From Desulfobulbaceae bacterium UBA5628 (GTDB lineage: Bacteria; Desulfobacterota; Desulfobulbia; Desulfobulbales; Desulfurivibrionaceae), in NCBI GenBank assembly GCA_002421565.1, contig DIKC01000019.1, forward strand, positions 1,859 to 7,113: DNA of 5,255 nucleotides. Reading direction: 5' to 3'. The position numbers and the translations under genes are program-made. Below, piece after piece: positions 1 through 5,255 of this stretch (position 1 is the first letter of the stretch; each line of letters opens with the position of its first letter). The notes beneath the pieces are model-generated. The model did not search any database and was not told the origin of the DNA. It was given only the letters and a program-made list of their open reading frames with translations.

Positions 1-472
1 CGTCCAGGGTGAAGCGGGCCGCCACTTCCGCGATTCGGCCGGAGCCCTTGGTGATGACGATGAAGTTGATCAACACCATGATCAGGAAGATAATCATCCC
101 GACCGCAAAGTTGCCGCCCACCACGAAATTGCCGAAGGACTGGATCACCTGCCCCACCGCCCCTTCACCCTTGTGGCCGTGGAGGAGAATCAGGCGGGTG
201 GAGGCGATGTTCAGCGACAGCCGGAAAAGGGTGGTGATCAGGAGGGCGGCCGGGAAGGAGGAAAAATGGAGCGGGTTGGTGTTGTACATCGAGATCAGGA
301 GGATCACCAGGCCCACGGTCAGATTCAGCGACAGGAGCAGGTCGAGGGCGATGGTCGGCAGGGGCAGGATCATTACCATCAGGATGCCCACCACCCCGAT
401 CGCCACTACCAGGCTGGAGGTCTCCATGTTGATCGCCGCAAGGCCGGTTGCCGCTGTTTTTTCGTCCGCCAT
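1..472 (-). CDS. flhA: Flagellar export gate protein FlhA, N-terminal part (3' end cut off by window edge)
   Basis: FlhA forms the nonameric ring of the flagellar type III export gate in the inner membrane. It couples export to the proton motive force and, through a large cytoplasmic domain, receives chaperone-substrate complexes. Only the first 157 codons are present and the frame stays open to base 1. The residues seen are hydrophobic and carry about four membrane segments (roughly 18-37, 44-61, 74-95 and 120-141). Diagnostic stretches are [15 protein letters not shown] (82-96) and [15 protein letters not shown] (143-157), the start of the FHIPEP family signature; the window ends just before the expected MPGKQM part. 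The ATG at 472 lies 13 bases after the flhB stop with only a weak GGGA (481-484) upstream, so translation may depend partly on coupling to flhB. The first eight residues, MADEKTAA, match those of FliN. Injectisome SctV proteins are homologous, but the flagellar neighbours settle the assignment. Confidence 0.97.
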   Translation of the reverse strand, partial: MADEKTAATGLAAINMETSSLVVAIGVVGILMVMILPLPTIALDLLLSLNLTVGLVILLISMYNTNPLHFSSFPAALLITTLFRLSLNIASTRLILLHGHKGEGAVGQVIQSFGNFVVGGNFAVGMIIFLIMVLINFIVITKGSGRIAEVAARFTLD

Positions 473-485
473 TGTTTAGATCCCG

Positions 486-1562
486 CTATGCCGCGTTTTT
501 CTTCTTTTTGCTGCCATAGACATAGGCCAGCACCTCGGCCACTGCCTGGAAGAGATTTTCCGGGATGCTTTCATTGAGTCCCACCGCCTTGTAAAGGGCC
601 TGGGCCAAGGGTTTGTCCTCCACCAGGGGGACACCGTGTTCCTTGGCGATCTCCTTGATCCGCTGGGCGATAACCCCGGCCCCCTTGGCCAGCACCGTCG
701 GAGCGCCCATGCTCATGACATCGTATTTAAGGGCGATCGCGAGATGGGTGGGGTTGGTGATCACCACGTCGGCCTTGGGCACCTCGGCCATCATCCGCTT
801 GCGGGCCATCTCCATCTGGATCGAGCGAATCCGGCCCTTGACGTGGGGGTCGCCTTCGCTCTGCTTGGCCTCGTCCTTGAGTTCCTGCTTGGTCATCTTC
901 ATCTTTTCGGTGAACTGCCAGCGCTGGAAGGCGTAGTCGGCGGCCGCCAGCAAGGCGATAATCATCGCGCATTTGAGAAAGATCCAGTAGGAGACATCGG
1001 CGATGAAAAGCAGGATCGCCACCGGCTCCTTGTCGATCAGGGGGAGAATTTCCGGCAGGGCGTCCCGCACCTCACTGTATGCGATATAGCCGATGATCCC
1101 CAGTTTGGCGAAGGATTTGATCATGTTGGCCACGGCCTGCTTGGAAAAGAGGCGGGCAAAGCCTTTGAGGGGATCTATCTTGTCAAATTTGGGGGTGATC
1201 TTTTCGGTGGAGAAAAGCACTCCCACCTGGGCGTAATTGGCGATCAGGGCGACCAGGAAAACCACGGCCATCAGCGGCCCCAGCACCTCCAGCATGGCCA
1301 GCATGCTCTCCCGGGAAAGAGCGGTCATGCTGCCGGGCTGGATGGTGATGGTGTCCAGGTTGCCGAGATAATGGCGGACAATGGCGCCGATGCGTTCCAG
1401 CATATAGCCGCTCAGGACAAAAAGGGTGAGCAGGCCGGCAAAAAGAACGGCGGCCGAGGGCACCTCCATGCTCTTGGCCACGTCCCCCTTCTTGCGCGCT
1501 TCCTGCAAACGCCGTGAGGTCGGGTCCTCGGTTTTTTCCTGGCCGGAGCCCTCTTCCGCCAT
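486..1562 (-). CDS. flhB: Flagellar export gate and substrate-switch protein FlhB
   Basis: FlhB is the inner-membrane export-gate protein that wraps the FliPQR channel and switches export from rod and hook proteins to filament proteins once the hook is complete. The 358-residue product is of ordinary family length. It opens with the typical segment EKTEDPTSRRLQEARKKGDV (9-28), followed by about four membrane segments (near 34-55, 86-112, 144-164 and 181-210), and then a charged cytoplasmic domain. The autocleavage motif NPTH is intact at residues 270-273 (bases 744-755), preceded by DVVIT and followed by LAIALKYD. Cleavage between Asn and Pro is expected from the family. The protein ends in a lysine-rich tail (GSKKKKNAA) encoded by an A-rich run. 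The ATG at 1562 is six bases after the fliR stop and is preceded by a GGGAGG placed inside the last fliR codons. SctU of injectisomes is homologous, but FlhB fits this operon. Confidence 0.98.
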   Translation of the reverse strand: MAEEGSGQEKTEDPTSRRLQEARKKGDVAKSMEVPSAAVLFAGLLTLFVLSGYMLERIGAIVRHYLGNLDTITIQPGSMTALSRESMLAMLEVLGPLMAVVFLVALIANYAQVGVLFSTEKITPKFDKIDPLKGFARLFSKQAVANMIKSFAKLGIIGYIAYSEVRDALPEILPLIDKEPVAILLFIADVSYWIFLKCAMIIALLAAADYAFQRWQFTEKMKMTKQELKDEAKQSEGDPHVKGRIRSIQMEMARKRMMAEVPKADVVITNPTHLAIALKYDVMSMGAPTVLAKGAGVIAQRIKEIAKEHGVPLVEDKPLAQALYKAVGLNESIPENLFQAVAEVLAYVYGSKKKKNAA

Positions 1563-1568
1563 CCCGGT

Positions 1569-2366
1569 TTATCCTCCCACTCCCATGCCGGCCCCTAAAC
1601 GGGGGAGCAAGCGGCCCAGCATGTCGAAGTTGGCGATCATCAAGGGTACGAAATAACCCATCATCAGGCCGGCGAAAACCAGGCCGATGGCGATGTTGAG
1701 CGGCATCCCCACGATCAGGATCGGAATCTGGGGTACGGTCTTGGCGATGATTCCCATGGCCACGTGGGAGAAAAAGAGGGCCGCCCCGGCCGGGGCCATG
1801 ATTTTGATCGCCAGGATGAACATCCGGGTAGCGCCCTCCATGATCCCGTTAAAGGTGGCCTGGCTCAGGTGCATTTGCCCCGGCCCCACCCAGGCGTAGC
1901 TCTCCACCAAGGCCTTGAAAAAAATATGGTGGCCGTTGATGGTGAGAAAGGTGAGGATGGCGGCGATGTTCCACAGCATCCCCACCGGCGAGACCTGATT
2001 GCCGAACAGGGGGTCCATCACCCCGGCCATCCCCATCCCCATCTGCACCCCCACCACCTGGCCGGCGGTCTCCACCGCCGCAAAGACAAAGCGGGTAAAG
2101 AGGGAGAGAATGGCGGCAAAGATAATCTCGCGGAGGACAAAGATCAAGAACCCTAGAGGGGCGGCGGGGAGATCGGCGATGGTGACCGGCACCATCGGCA
2201 TGATCGCCAGCGAGGTCGTCAGGGCTATGAGAATCTTGATCTGGGCCGGCACGCTCTTGGAGCCGATTACCGGCATCAGGAAGAGGAGCGGCGCGACCCG
2301 AACCAAGACCACCAGAATCCGCATCAGGTGATCAAGGGTCCAGTTGAGGAGGGTGGCGTCCACCAT
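1569..2366 (-). CDS. fliR: Flagellar export channel protein FliR
   Basis: FliR is the single-copy subunit of the FliP5-FliQ4-FliR1 export channel, the helical pore of the flagellar secretion system in the inner membrane. The product is 265 residues, normal for the family, and is almost wholly hydrophobic with several membrane segments (about 13-33, 41-60, 70-93, 128-145, 175-195 and 211-240). Family-type stretches visible are GVQMGMGMAGVMDP (106-119), the segment around NQVSPVGMLWN (123-133), and PQIPILIVGMPLNIAIGL (202-219 region onward). The ATG at 2366 has a GGAG (2375-2378) eight bases upstream and lies 15 bases after the fliQ stop. The last codons, for a glycine-rich end (GAGMGVGG), also supply the Shine-Dalgarno sequence of flhB. 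FliR and FlhB are separate here, unlike the FliR-FlhB fusions known in some clostridia. The homologous SctT is unlikely given the neighbours. Confidence 0.97.
   Translation of the reverse strand: MVDATLLNWTLDHLMRILVVLVRVAPLLFLMPVIGSKSVPAQIKILIALTTSLAIMPMVPVTIADLPAAPLGFLIFVLREIIFAAILSLFTRFVFAAVETAGQVVGVQMGMGMAGVMDPLFGNQVSPVGMLWNIAAILTFLTINGHHIFFKALVESYAWVGPGQMHLSQATFNGIMEGATRMFILAIKIMAPAGAALFFSHVAMGIIAKTVPQIPILIVGMPLNIAIGLVFAGLMMGYFVPLMIANFDMLGRLLPRLGAGMGVGG
1573..1578 (-). promoter_or_regulatory. Shine-Dalgarno of flhB, inside fliR
   Basis: GGGAGG on the minus strand, formed by the codons for the C-terminal Val-Gly-Gly of FliR and 10 bases before the flhB ATG. The strong match supports the flhB start at 1562, although the fliR stop is only six bases away from it. 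Confidence 0.75.
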
Positions 2367-2374
2367 TACCGTTT

Positions 2375-2378
2375 CTCC
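2375..2378 (-). promoter_or_regulatory. Shine-Dalgarno of fliR
   Basis: GGAG on the minus strand, in the 15-base fliQ-fliR gap and eight bases before the fliR ATG. Confidence 0.75.
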
Positions 2379-2381
2379 GCC

Positions 2382-2651
2382 TTATCTGATCAGCAGCGGG
2401 ATGCTGGTGATCAGATCGTGGGTGTATTCCACCATCATGGTGATCATCCAGGAGGCGAGAAAGAGTACCGTCAGCATCACCGCGAATATTTTAGGAACAA
2501 AGGTCAGGGTCATTTCCTGGATCTGGGTGATCGCCTGAAAAAGGGCGATCACCAGCCCCACCGCCATCCCGACCATCAGGATCGGGCCGCTGAGCAGCAT
2601 GGTGATCTTGACCGCGTTCTGACTCAGGGCAATGACATCGGCTGGGGTCAT
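2382..2651 (-). CDS. fliQ: Flagellar export channel protein FliQ
   Basis: FliQ is the small two-helix subunit, four copies per channel, that packs around FliP and FliR in the flagellar export gate. The 89-residue product matches the usual family size. It shows a short N-terminal segment (TPADVIALSQNAV), a first membrane helix at about 15-38, the conserved loop QAITQIQEMTLTFVPK (39-54), and a second helix at about 55-76, ending in LITSIPLLIR. The ATG at 2651 is only three bases after the fliP stop. Its GGAG (2660-2663) sits inside the last fliP codons at eight-base spacing, so the two genes are tightly linked and probably translated together. SctS of injectisomes is the related family; the position between fliP and fliR supports FliQ. 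Confidence 0.97.
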   Translation of the reverse strand: MTPADVIALSQNAVKITMLLSGPILMVGMAVGLVIALFQAITQIQEMTLTFVPKIFAVMLTVLFLASWMITMMVEYTHDLITSIPLLIR

Positions 2652-2654
2652 GTT

Positions 2655-3452
2655 TTATACTCCAAAGCTTCTTACCAGGGAGCCGACCACCAGGTACCAG
2701 CCATCCACCAGCACGAAAAGGAGCAGCTTGAAGGGCAGGGAAATCATGACCGGCGGCAGCATCATCATCCCCATGGAGAGCAGCACGCTGGCCACTACCA
2801 TGTCGATGATCAGAAAGGGCAGAAAGAGGACAAAGCCGATGGTAAAGGCGGTTTTGAGTTCACTGATCATGAAGGCCGGAATCAGGACCACGGTGGAGAC
2901 CTCTTCCTTGTTCTGGGGCTTGGGGGTTTTGGCCAGCCCCAGAAAGAGTTCCAGGTCTTTTTCCCGGGTCTGTTTGAACATGAATTCCCGGATCGGTTTG
3001 CTGGCGTTTTCCAGGGCCTGGGGGGCGGAAATTTGTTCGGCCATGTAGGGTTTGACCGCCTCATCGTTGACCCGGACAAAAACCGGGGCCATGATGAAGA
3101 GGGTGAGAAAAAGGGCCAGCCCGATCAAGACCTGGGCCGGCGGCATCTGCTGGGTGCCGATCGCGTTTCTGAGAAAGGAAAAGACGATCACCAGGCGGGT
3201 GAAACAGGTCATCATCAGGAGAATGGCCGGGGCCATGGACAGAACCGTGAACAGGAGGAGGATTTCCACCAGCACCGAAACCTGCTGGGGGGTGGTCGCC
3301 TCGGTCAGGCCGATCTGAAGGGTCGGTAGCGGCACCGCGGCAACGGGCGTGGCGATCAGCAGCAGGAGCACAAGTGAGCCAAGGGCCAGGGCGGCAGGCC
3401 GGCACAGGCGAGCAAGGGCGGTGGGCAAGGCCATGATCGAAGTATATCTCAT
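2655..3452 (-). CDS. fliP: Flagellar export channel protein FliP
   Basis: FliP, five copies per channel, forms most of the flagellar export pore. The 265-residue product begins with a signal-peptide-like region: a hydrophobic stretch at 19-34 and a likely cleavage after TPVAA (residue 39), in keeping with known processing of FliP. Then come [20 protein letters not shown] (71-90), a periplasmic region, the family signature [15 protein letters not shown] (192-206), the triple methionine M229-M231 matching the methionine gasket that seals the closed pore in Salmonella, and [14 protein letters not shown] (239-252). Signature position 204 is Thr, where Gln, Lys, Arg or Glu is usual. The ATG at 3452 overlaps the fliO stop in ATGA and lacks a good Shine-Dalgarno, so coupled translation is likely. 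An in-frame ATG at residue 7 (base 3434) would give 259 residues and still keep the signal peptide. The family call is secure; the start is less so. Confidence 0.97.
   Translation of the reverse strand: MRYTSIMALPTALARLCRPAALALGSLVLLLLIATPVAAVPLPTLQIGLTEATTPQQVSVLVEILLLFTVLSMAPAILLMMTCFTRLVIVFSFLRNAIGTQQMPPAQVLIGLALFLTLFIMAPVFVRVNDEAVKPYMAEQISAPQALENASKPIREFMFKQTREKDLELFLGLAKTPKPQNKEEVSTVVLIPAFMISELKTAFTIGFVLFLPFLIIDMVVASVLLSMGMMMLPPVMISLPFKLLLFVLVDGWYLVVGSLVRSFGV
2660..2663 (-). promoter_or_regulatory. Shine-Dalgarno of fliQ, inside fliP
   Basis: GGAG on the minus strand, within the last codons of fliP (for Phe-Gly-Val) and eight bases before the fliQ ATG. It decides the fliQ start despite the three-base gap between the genes. 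Confidence 0.75.
3449..3452 (-). other. ATGA overlap of fliO stop and fliP start
   Basis: The minus-strand bases ATGA hold both the fliP start (ATG) and the fliO stop (TGA). The bases upstream of the fliP ATG contain no good Shine-Dalgarno at normal spacing; the nearest is a weak CGGAA about 14 bases away. Ribosomes finishing fliO probably restart on fliP. Such coupling would tie production of the FliO scaffold to that of its client FliP. Confidence 0.8.
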
Positions 3453-3823
3453 TGTCGTTTGATGGTTCCGGCCAGGATCCCGGCAAAGGTGGCGGCTTGG
3501 CCGTCGGCCCGCTTGCCGGTTGCCTGGCGGCGTTTGATTTCCTCGGCCGGCAGGCTGGTCAGCAAGGTAATTTGCTGGTCGGTGATCCCCAGCAGCAGGT
3601 ATTCTCCGGCCGCCTCCACCACCGCCAGGGATTTGCGGGGGCCGAGGATTCTGCTTTCCAGCACCCGCACCAGGCCGCCGCTCTGGCGGCCGACCGTGCC
3701 CAGGCCCAGCTTGCGCAGCGCGAGCATCAGCAGTACCAGCAGGCCGATGATCAGGAGCAGGGCGCCGCCGGCCTTGAGCATGGTGATGGCCAGGGAAAAG
3801 GAGTCCGGCCCGGTGGCTTCCAT
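3449..3823 (-). CDS. fliO: Flagellar biosynthesis protein FliO
   Basis: FliO is a small membrane protein that acts as an assembly scaffold for the FliP ring of the export channel. The family is poorly conserved, so recognition rests on pattern and position. The 124-residue product has a short N-terminal part, one strong membrane helix at about 17-36, a basic transition (RKLG), and then a soluble domain. That domain carries the typical FliO stretch [21 protein letters not shown] (first part at 61-70, second at 73-81), followed by a charged region and a variable tail. The ATG at 3823 has GGGGAG (3830-3835) six bases upstream and lies 15 bases after the fliN stop. The gene's TGA overlaps the fliP ATG. 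Its place between fliN and fliP is the classic one. FliO is absent from injectisomes, which supports a flagellar operon. Confidence 0.95.
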   Translation of the reverse strand: MEATGPDSFSLAITMLKAGGALLLIIGLLVLLMLALRKLGLGTVGRQSGGLVRVLESRILGPRKSLAVVEAAGEYLLLGITDQQITLLTSLPAEEIKRRQATGKRADGQAATFAGILAGTIKRQ

Positions 3824-3829
3824 AGGTTT

Positions 3830-3835
3830 CTCCCC
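3830..3835 (-). promoter_or_regulatory. Shine-Dalgarno of fliO
   Basis: GGGGAG on the minus strand, six bases before the fliO ATG and inside the 15-base fliN-fliO gap. It supports the chosen fliO start. Confidence 0.75.
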
Positions 3836-3838
3836 GGC

Positions 3839-4240
3839 TCAGGCGATATTTTTAATCCGGTCGGCCTGGCTGATGATTTCCGTGATCCTGATTCCGAAGC
3901 GCTCGTTGACCACCACCACCTCGCCCTTGCCCATCAGCTTCCGGTTGACGTAGATCTCCACCGGCGAGCCGGCGGCCTTGTCCAGTTCCACCACCGAACC
4001 CTGAGTAAGTTGCAGCATCTTGTTGATGATCATATTGGTGCGGCCCAGCTCCACCGAAACTTCCAGGGGTACGTCGAGGAGGAAGTCCAGGTTCTGGCTG
4101 CCGGTGGACTGGCCGCCGCCGCCGCCGCCGCCGGAGAGTTCTTCGAAACTCGGCGCCTGGGCGCCGCTGTTGTCCTGTTCCGAGAGGGCTGCCGCCCAAT
4201 CGTCGCCGCCGTTGCCGGCAGCAGTTTTTTCATCGGCCAT
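3839..4240 (-). CDS. fliN: Flagellar motor switch protein FliN
   Basis: FliN forms the bottom of the cytoplasmic C-ring with FliM. It takes part in switching and in docking export substrates through FliH. The product is 133 residues, close to the roughly 137 of E. coli FliN. The first 50 or so residues are a low-complexity, acidic and alanine/glycine-rich linker, including seven consecutive glycines (37-43). The conserved SpoA domain follows from about residue 51: [18 protein letters not shown], then [20 protein letters not shown] and [17 protein letters not shown], all strongly FliN-like. The ATG at 4240 is supported by an excellent AAGGAG (4249-4254) at eight-base spacing. The gene starts 25 bases after the fliM stop, the widest gap in this operon, and ends 15 bases before fliO. 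There is no CheC-like domain as in FliY; this is a plain FliN. Confidence 0.98.
   Translation of the reverse strand: MADEKTAAGNGGDDWAAALSEQDNSGAQAPSFEELSGGGGGGGQSTGSQNLDFLLDVPLEVSVELGRTNMIINKMLQLTQGSVVELDKAAGSPVEIYVNRKLMGKGEVVVVNERFGIRITEIISQADRIKNIA
4112..4132 (-). repeat. Perfect (GGC)7 trinucleotide repeat within fliN
   Basis: Seven identical GGC codons in a row on the minus strand encode glycines 37-43 of FliN, in the flexible linker before the SpoA domain. Use of one codon throughout makes this a 21-base simple repeat. It could change length in whole codons by slippage without breaking the frame. Confidence 0.95.
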
Positions 4241-4248
4241 GGTGCAAT

Positions 4249-4254
4249 CTCCTT
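4249..4254 (-). promoter_or_regulatory. Shine-Dalgarno of fliN
   Basis: AAGGAG on the minus strand, eight bases before the fliN ATG, in the 25-base gap after fliM. It is the strongest ribosome binding site in the window. This fits a need for much FliN, which is present in more copies than FliM in the C-ring. The link to copy number is inference. Confidence 0.85.
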
Positions 4255-4265
4255 GTCACGGATTT

Positions 4266-5255
4266 TTAATCCTTTTCCTGATCCAGGACTTTTTTCTTGA
4301 TCAGCACGGCGTTGTTGCCCCGGTGGATACCGGGAGTGGCCATGTATTTGCGGACTCCGGAAATAAAGACCGGCAGTTGTTCGTCGGCCCGCCGTTCCAG
4401 TTGAATGGTGTCGCCCACCGCCAGTTCGATGATGTCGCCGGCCGGCACCGTGGCCCGGCCCAGCTCCACCTTGATCTCCACCGGCACGTTTTTAATGTTT
4501 TCGGTGATGGTGCGGCGGATAGAGATATCTTCCTCGCTCTGCTCCCGCTGGAAGGTGGTGAGCAGCTTGCCCTTGACCGATTCCAGGTTGGCCAGGGGGA
4601 TGCAGGTGGTGATGCTGCCCACCGCCCGATCCATGTCCACATCGAAGCGGGTGATCACCACCACGTCCTCGGGCTGGCAGATCTTGGCAAACTGGGGATT
4701 GATTTCGCTGCGGACATACTGCACCTTGAGGGGCTGCAGCGAATACCATGCCTTTTCCAAGTCGGTGAGCAACAGGTTGACCACCCGCCGGATCAGACGC
4801 TGCTCAATGGCGGTGAAGTCGCGGCCCTCGACCCGGATATTGCGGGCTCCGGTGCCGCCCAGGAAGCTCTCCACCAGGGTGAAGACCAGGCGGGGTTCGA
4901 GGACGATCAAGGCATGGCCGCGGAAGGGGGCCATCTTAAAAATCTGGAGGCTGCTGGGCACCGGCAGGGTGCGGACAAAGGCGCCGAAGCGCTCCAGCTC
5001 CATGGGGGCCGAGGTGAGGTCGAGAATCCGGCGGAGGGTGGTGGAAAGCGAGGTTCGCACCGCCCGCATGAAGGCGTCGTTGATCGCGTCCATGGCCGGC
5101 ATTTTGACCTGGACGATCCGCTGCTGACGGGTGAAGTCGTAGGCGGTATAGCCGAGGGCCTCGGCATCGATCGGCTCTTCCGGCTCCTCGATTTCACCGC
5201 CCGAAATCCCCTTTAATAGGGCATCGACCTCGTCCTGGCTGAGTATCTGTTCCAT
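4266..5255 (-). CDS. fliM: Flagellar motor switch protein FliM
   Basis: FliM is the central C-ring protein that binds phospho-CheY and passes the signal to FliG to reverse rotation. The 329-residue product is of full family length (about 334 in E. coli). Residues 4-14 (ILSQDEVDALL) are the N-terminal CheY-P binding motif, joined by a short acidic linker (21-31) to the CheC-like middle domain. That domain has GGTG at 133-136, the GGxG loop that contacts FliG, followed by the family-typical VEGRDFTAIEQRLIRR. The C-terminal SpoA domain (about 255-325) includes VPVEIKVELGRATVPAGDII. All expected parts are present. The ATG occupies the last three bases of the window, so the upstream Shine-Dalgarno cannot be checked; the motif's distance from the start is normal, which supports it. 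By common gene order, fliL may lie upstream, but this is inference. Confidence 0.98.
   Translation of the reverse strand: MEQILSQDEVDALLKGISGGEIEEPEEPIDAEALGYTAYDFTRQQRIVQVKMPAMDAINDAFMRAVRTSLSTTLRRILDLTSAPMELERFGAFVRTLPVPSSLQIFKMAPFRGHALIVLEPRLVFTLVESFLGGTGARNIRVEGRDFTAIEQRLIRRVVNLLLTDLEKAWYSLQPLKVQYVRSEINPQFAKICQPEDVVVITRFDVDMDRAVGSITTCIPLANLESVKGKLLTTFQREQSEEDISIRRTITENIKNVPVEIKVELGRATVPAGDIIELAVGDTIQLERRADEQLPVFISGVRKYMATPGIHRGNNAVLIKKKVLDQEKD

Noticed and set aside
496..509. A-rich run on the minus strand near the end of flhB, considered as a frameshift site
   Set aside because: It simply encodes the lysine-rich tail of FlhB. No stimulatory structure is evident, the stop follows at once, and flhA has its own start.
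636..1517. Plus-strand open frame of 293 codons opposite flhB
   Set aside because: Antisense shadow of flhB with the same His/Gly/Asp-rich mirror composition and no family features.
2380..2600. Many GATC and TGATCA sites, suggesting a methylation-dense or origin-like region
   Set aside because: They arise from frequent Leu/Val-Ile codon pairs (CTG ATC, GTG ATC) in membrane-protein genes and occur across the whole window in the coding frame. There are no AT-rich or DnaA-box features.
2328..3329. Plus-strand open frame of 333 codons opposite fliP and fliQ, very rich in His, Asp and Gln
   Set aside because: The composition is the mirror of Leu/Val/Ile/Met codons in membrane proteins on the other strand. 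FliP and FliQ are certain, so this is a shadow.
3452..4300. Plus-strand open frame of 282 codons opposite fliO and fliN
   Set aside because: Antisense shadow; its alanine run is only the reverse reading of the GGC repeat of fliN.
4020..5216. Plus-strand open frame of 398 codons opposite fliM and the start of fliN
   Set aside because: It is antisense to two clear flagellar genes, its translation is rich in His, Gly, Asp and Gln as expected from reversed GC-rich codons, and it shows no recognisable domain or ribosome binding site.
1..5255. Possible virulence-type (injectisome) secretion locus
   Set aside because: FliM with its CheY-binding motif and GGxG loop, FliO, and a plain FliN are flagellar; no needle, translocon or effector genes are present.

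Overview
The window is one continuous piece of a flagellar export and motor-switch operon, all on the minus strand. In transcription order (right to left) it reads fliM, fliN, fliO, fliP, fliQ, fliR, flhB and then the first 157 codons of flhA, which runs off the left edge. The ATG of fliM occupies the last three bases of the window, so its ribosome binding site and any promoter lie outside. Coding sequence covers almost everything. The longest gap between genes is 25 bases (fliM-fliN), fliO and fliP overlap by four bases, and no internal promoter, terminator, RNA gene or mobile element is visible.

Functionally there are two blocks. FliM and FliN (3839-5255) build the cytoplasmic C-ring, which receives the chemotaxis signal, sets rotation direction and docks export cargo. 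FliO, FliP, FliQ, FliR, FlhB and FlhA (1-3823) form or assemble the membrane export gate of the flagellar type III secretion system. FliP, FliQ and FliR make the helical export channel and FliO helps FliP assemble. FlhB switches substrate specificity through its self-cleaving NPTH site, and FlhA is the gate ring that couples to the proton gradient. FliM and FliO show that this is a flagellar system, not an injectisome.

The organism is a motile bacterium with fairly GC-rich DNA (about 60% by eye). FliP has a cleavable-type signal peptide. A fliM-N-O-P-Q-R-flhB-flhA order in one run is seen in several Gram-negative groups, such as Pseudomonas-like gammaproteobacteria and Desulfobacterota. The protein sequences feel most like a sulfate-reducer-type deltaproteobacterium (Desulfobacterota), but this is an impression and not a demonstrated placement.

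All key motifs checked are intact, so the operon looks functional and conventional. No undescribed system was found. The modest curiosities are a perfect seven-copy GGC repeat encoding a polyglycine linker in FliN, an identical eight-residue start in FliN and FlhA written with different codons, a weak start context for fliP, and one residue of the FliP signature that differs from the usual.
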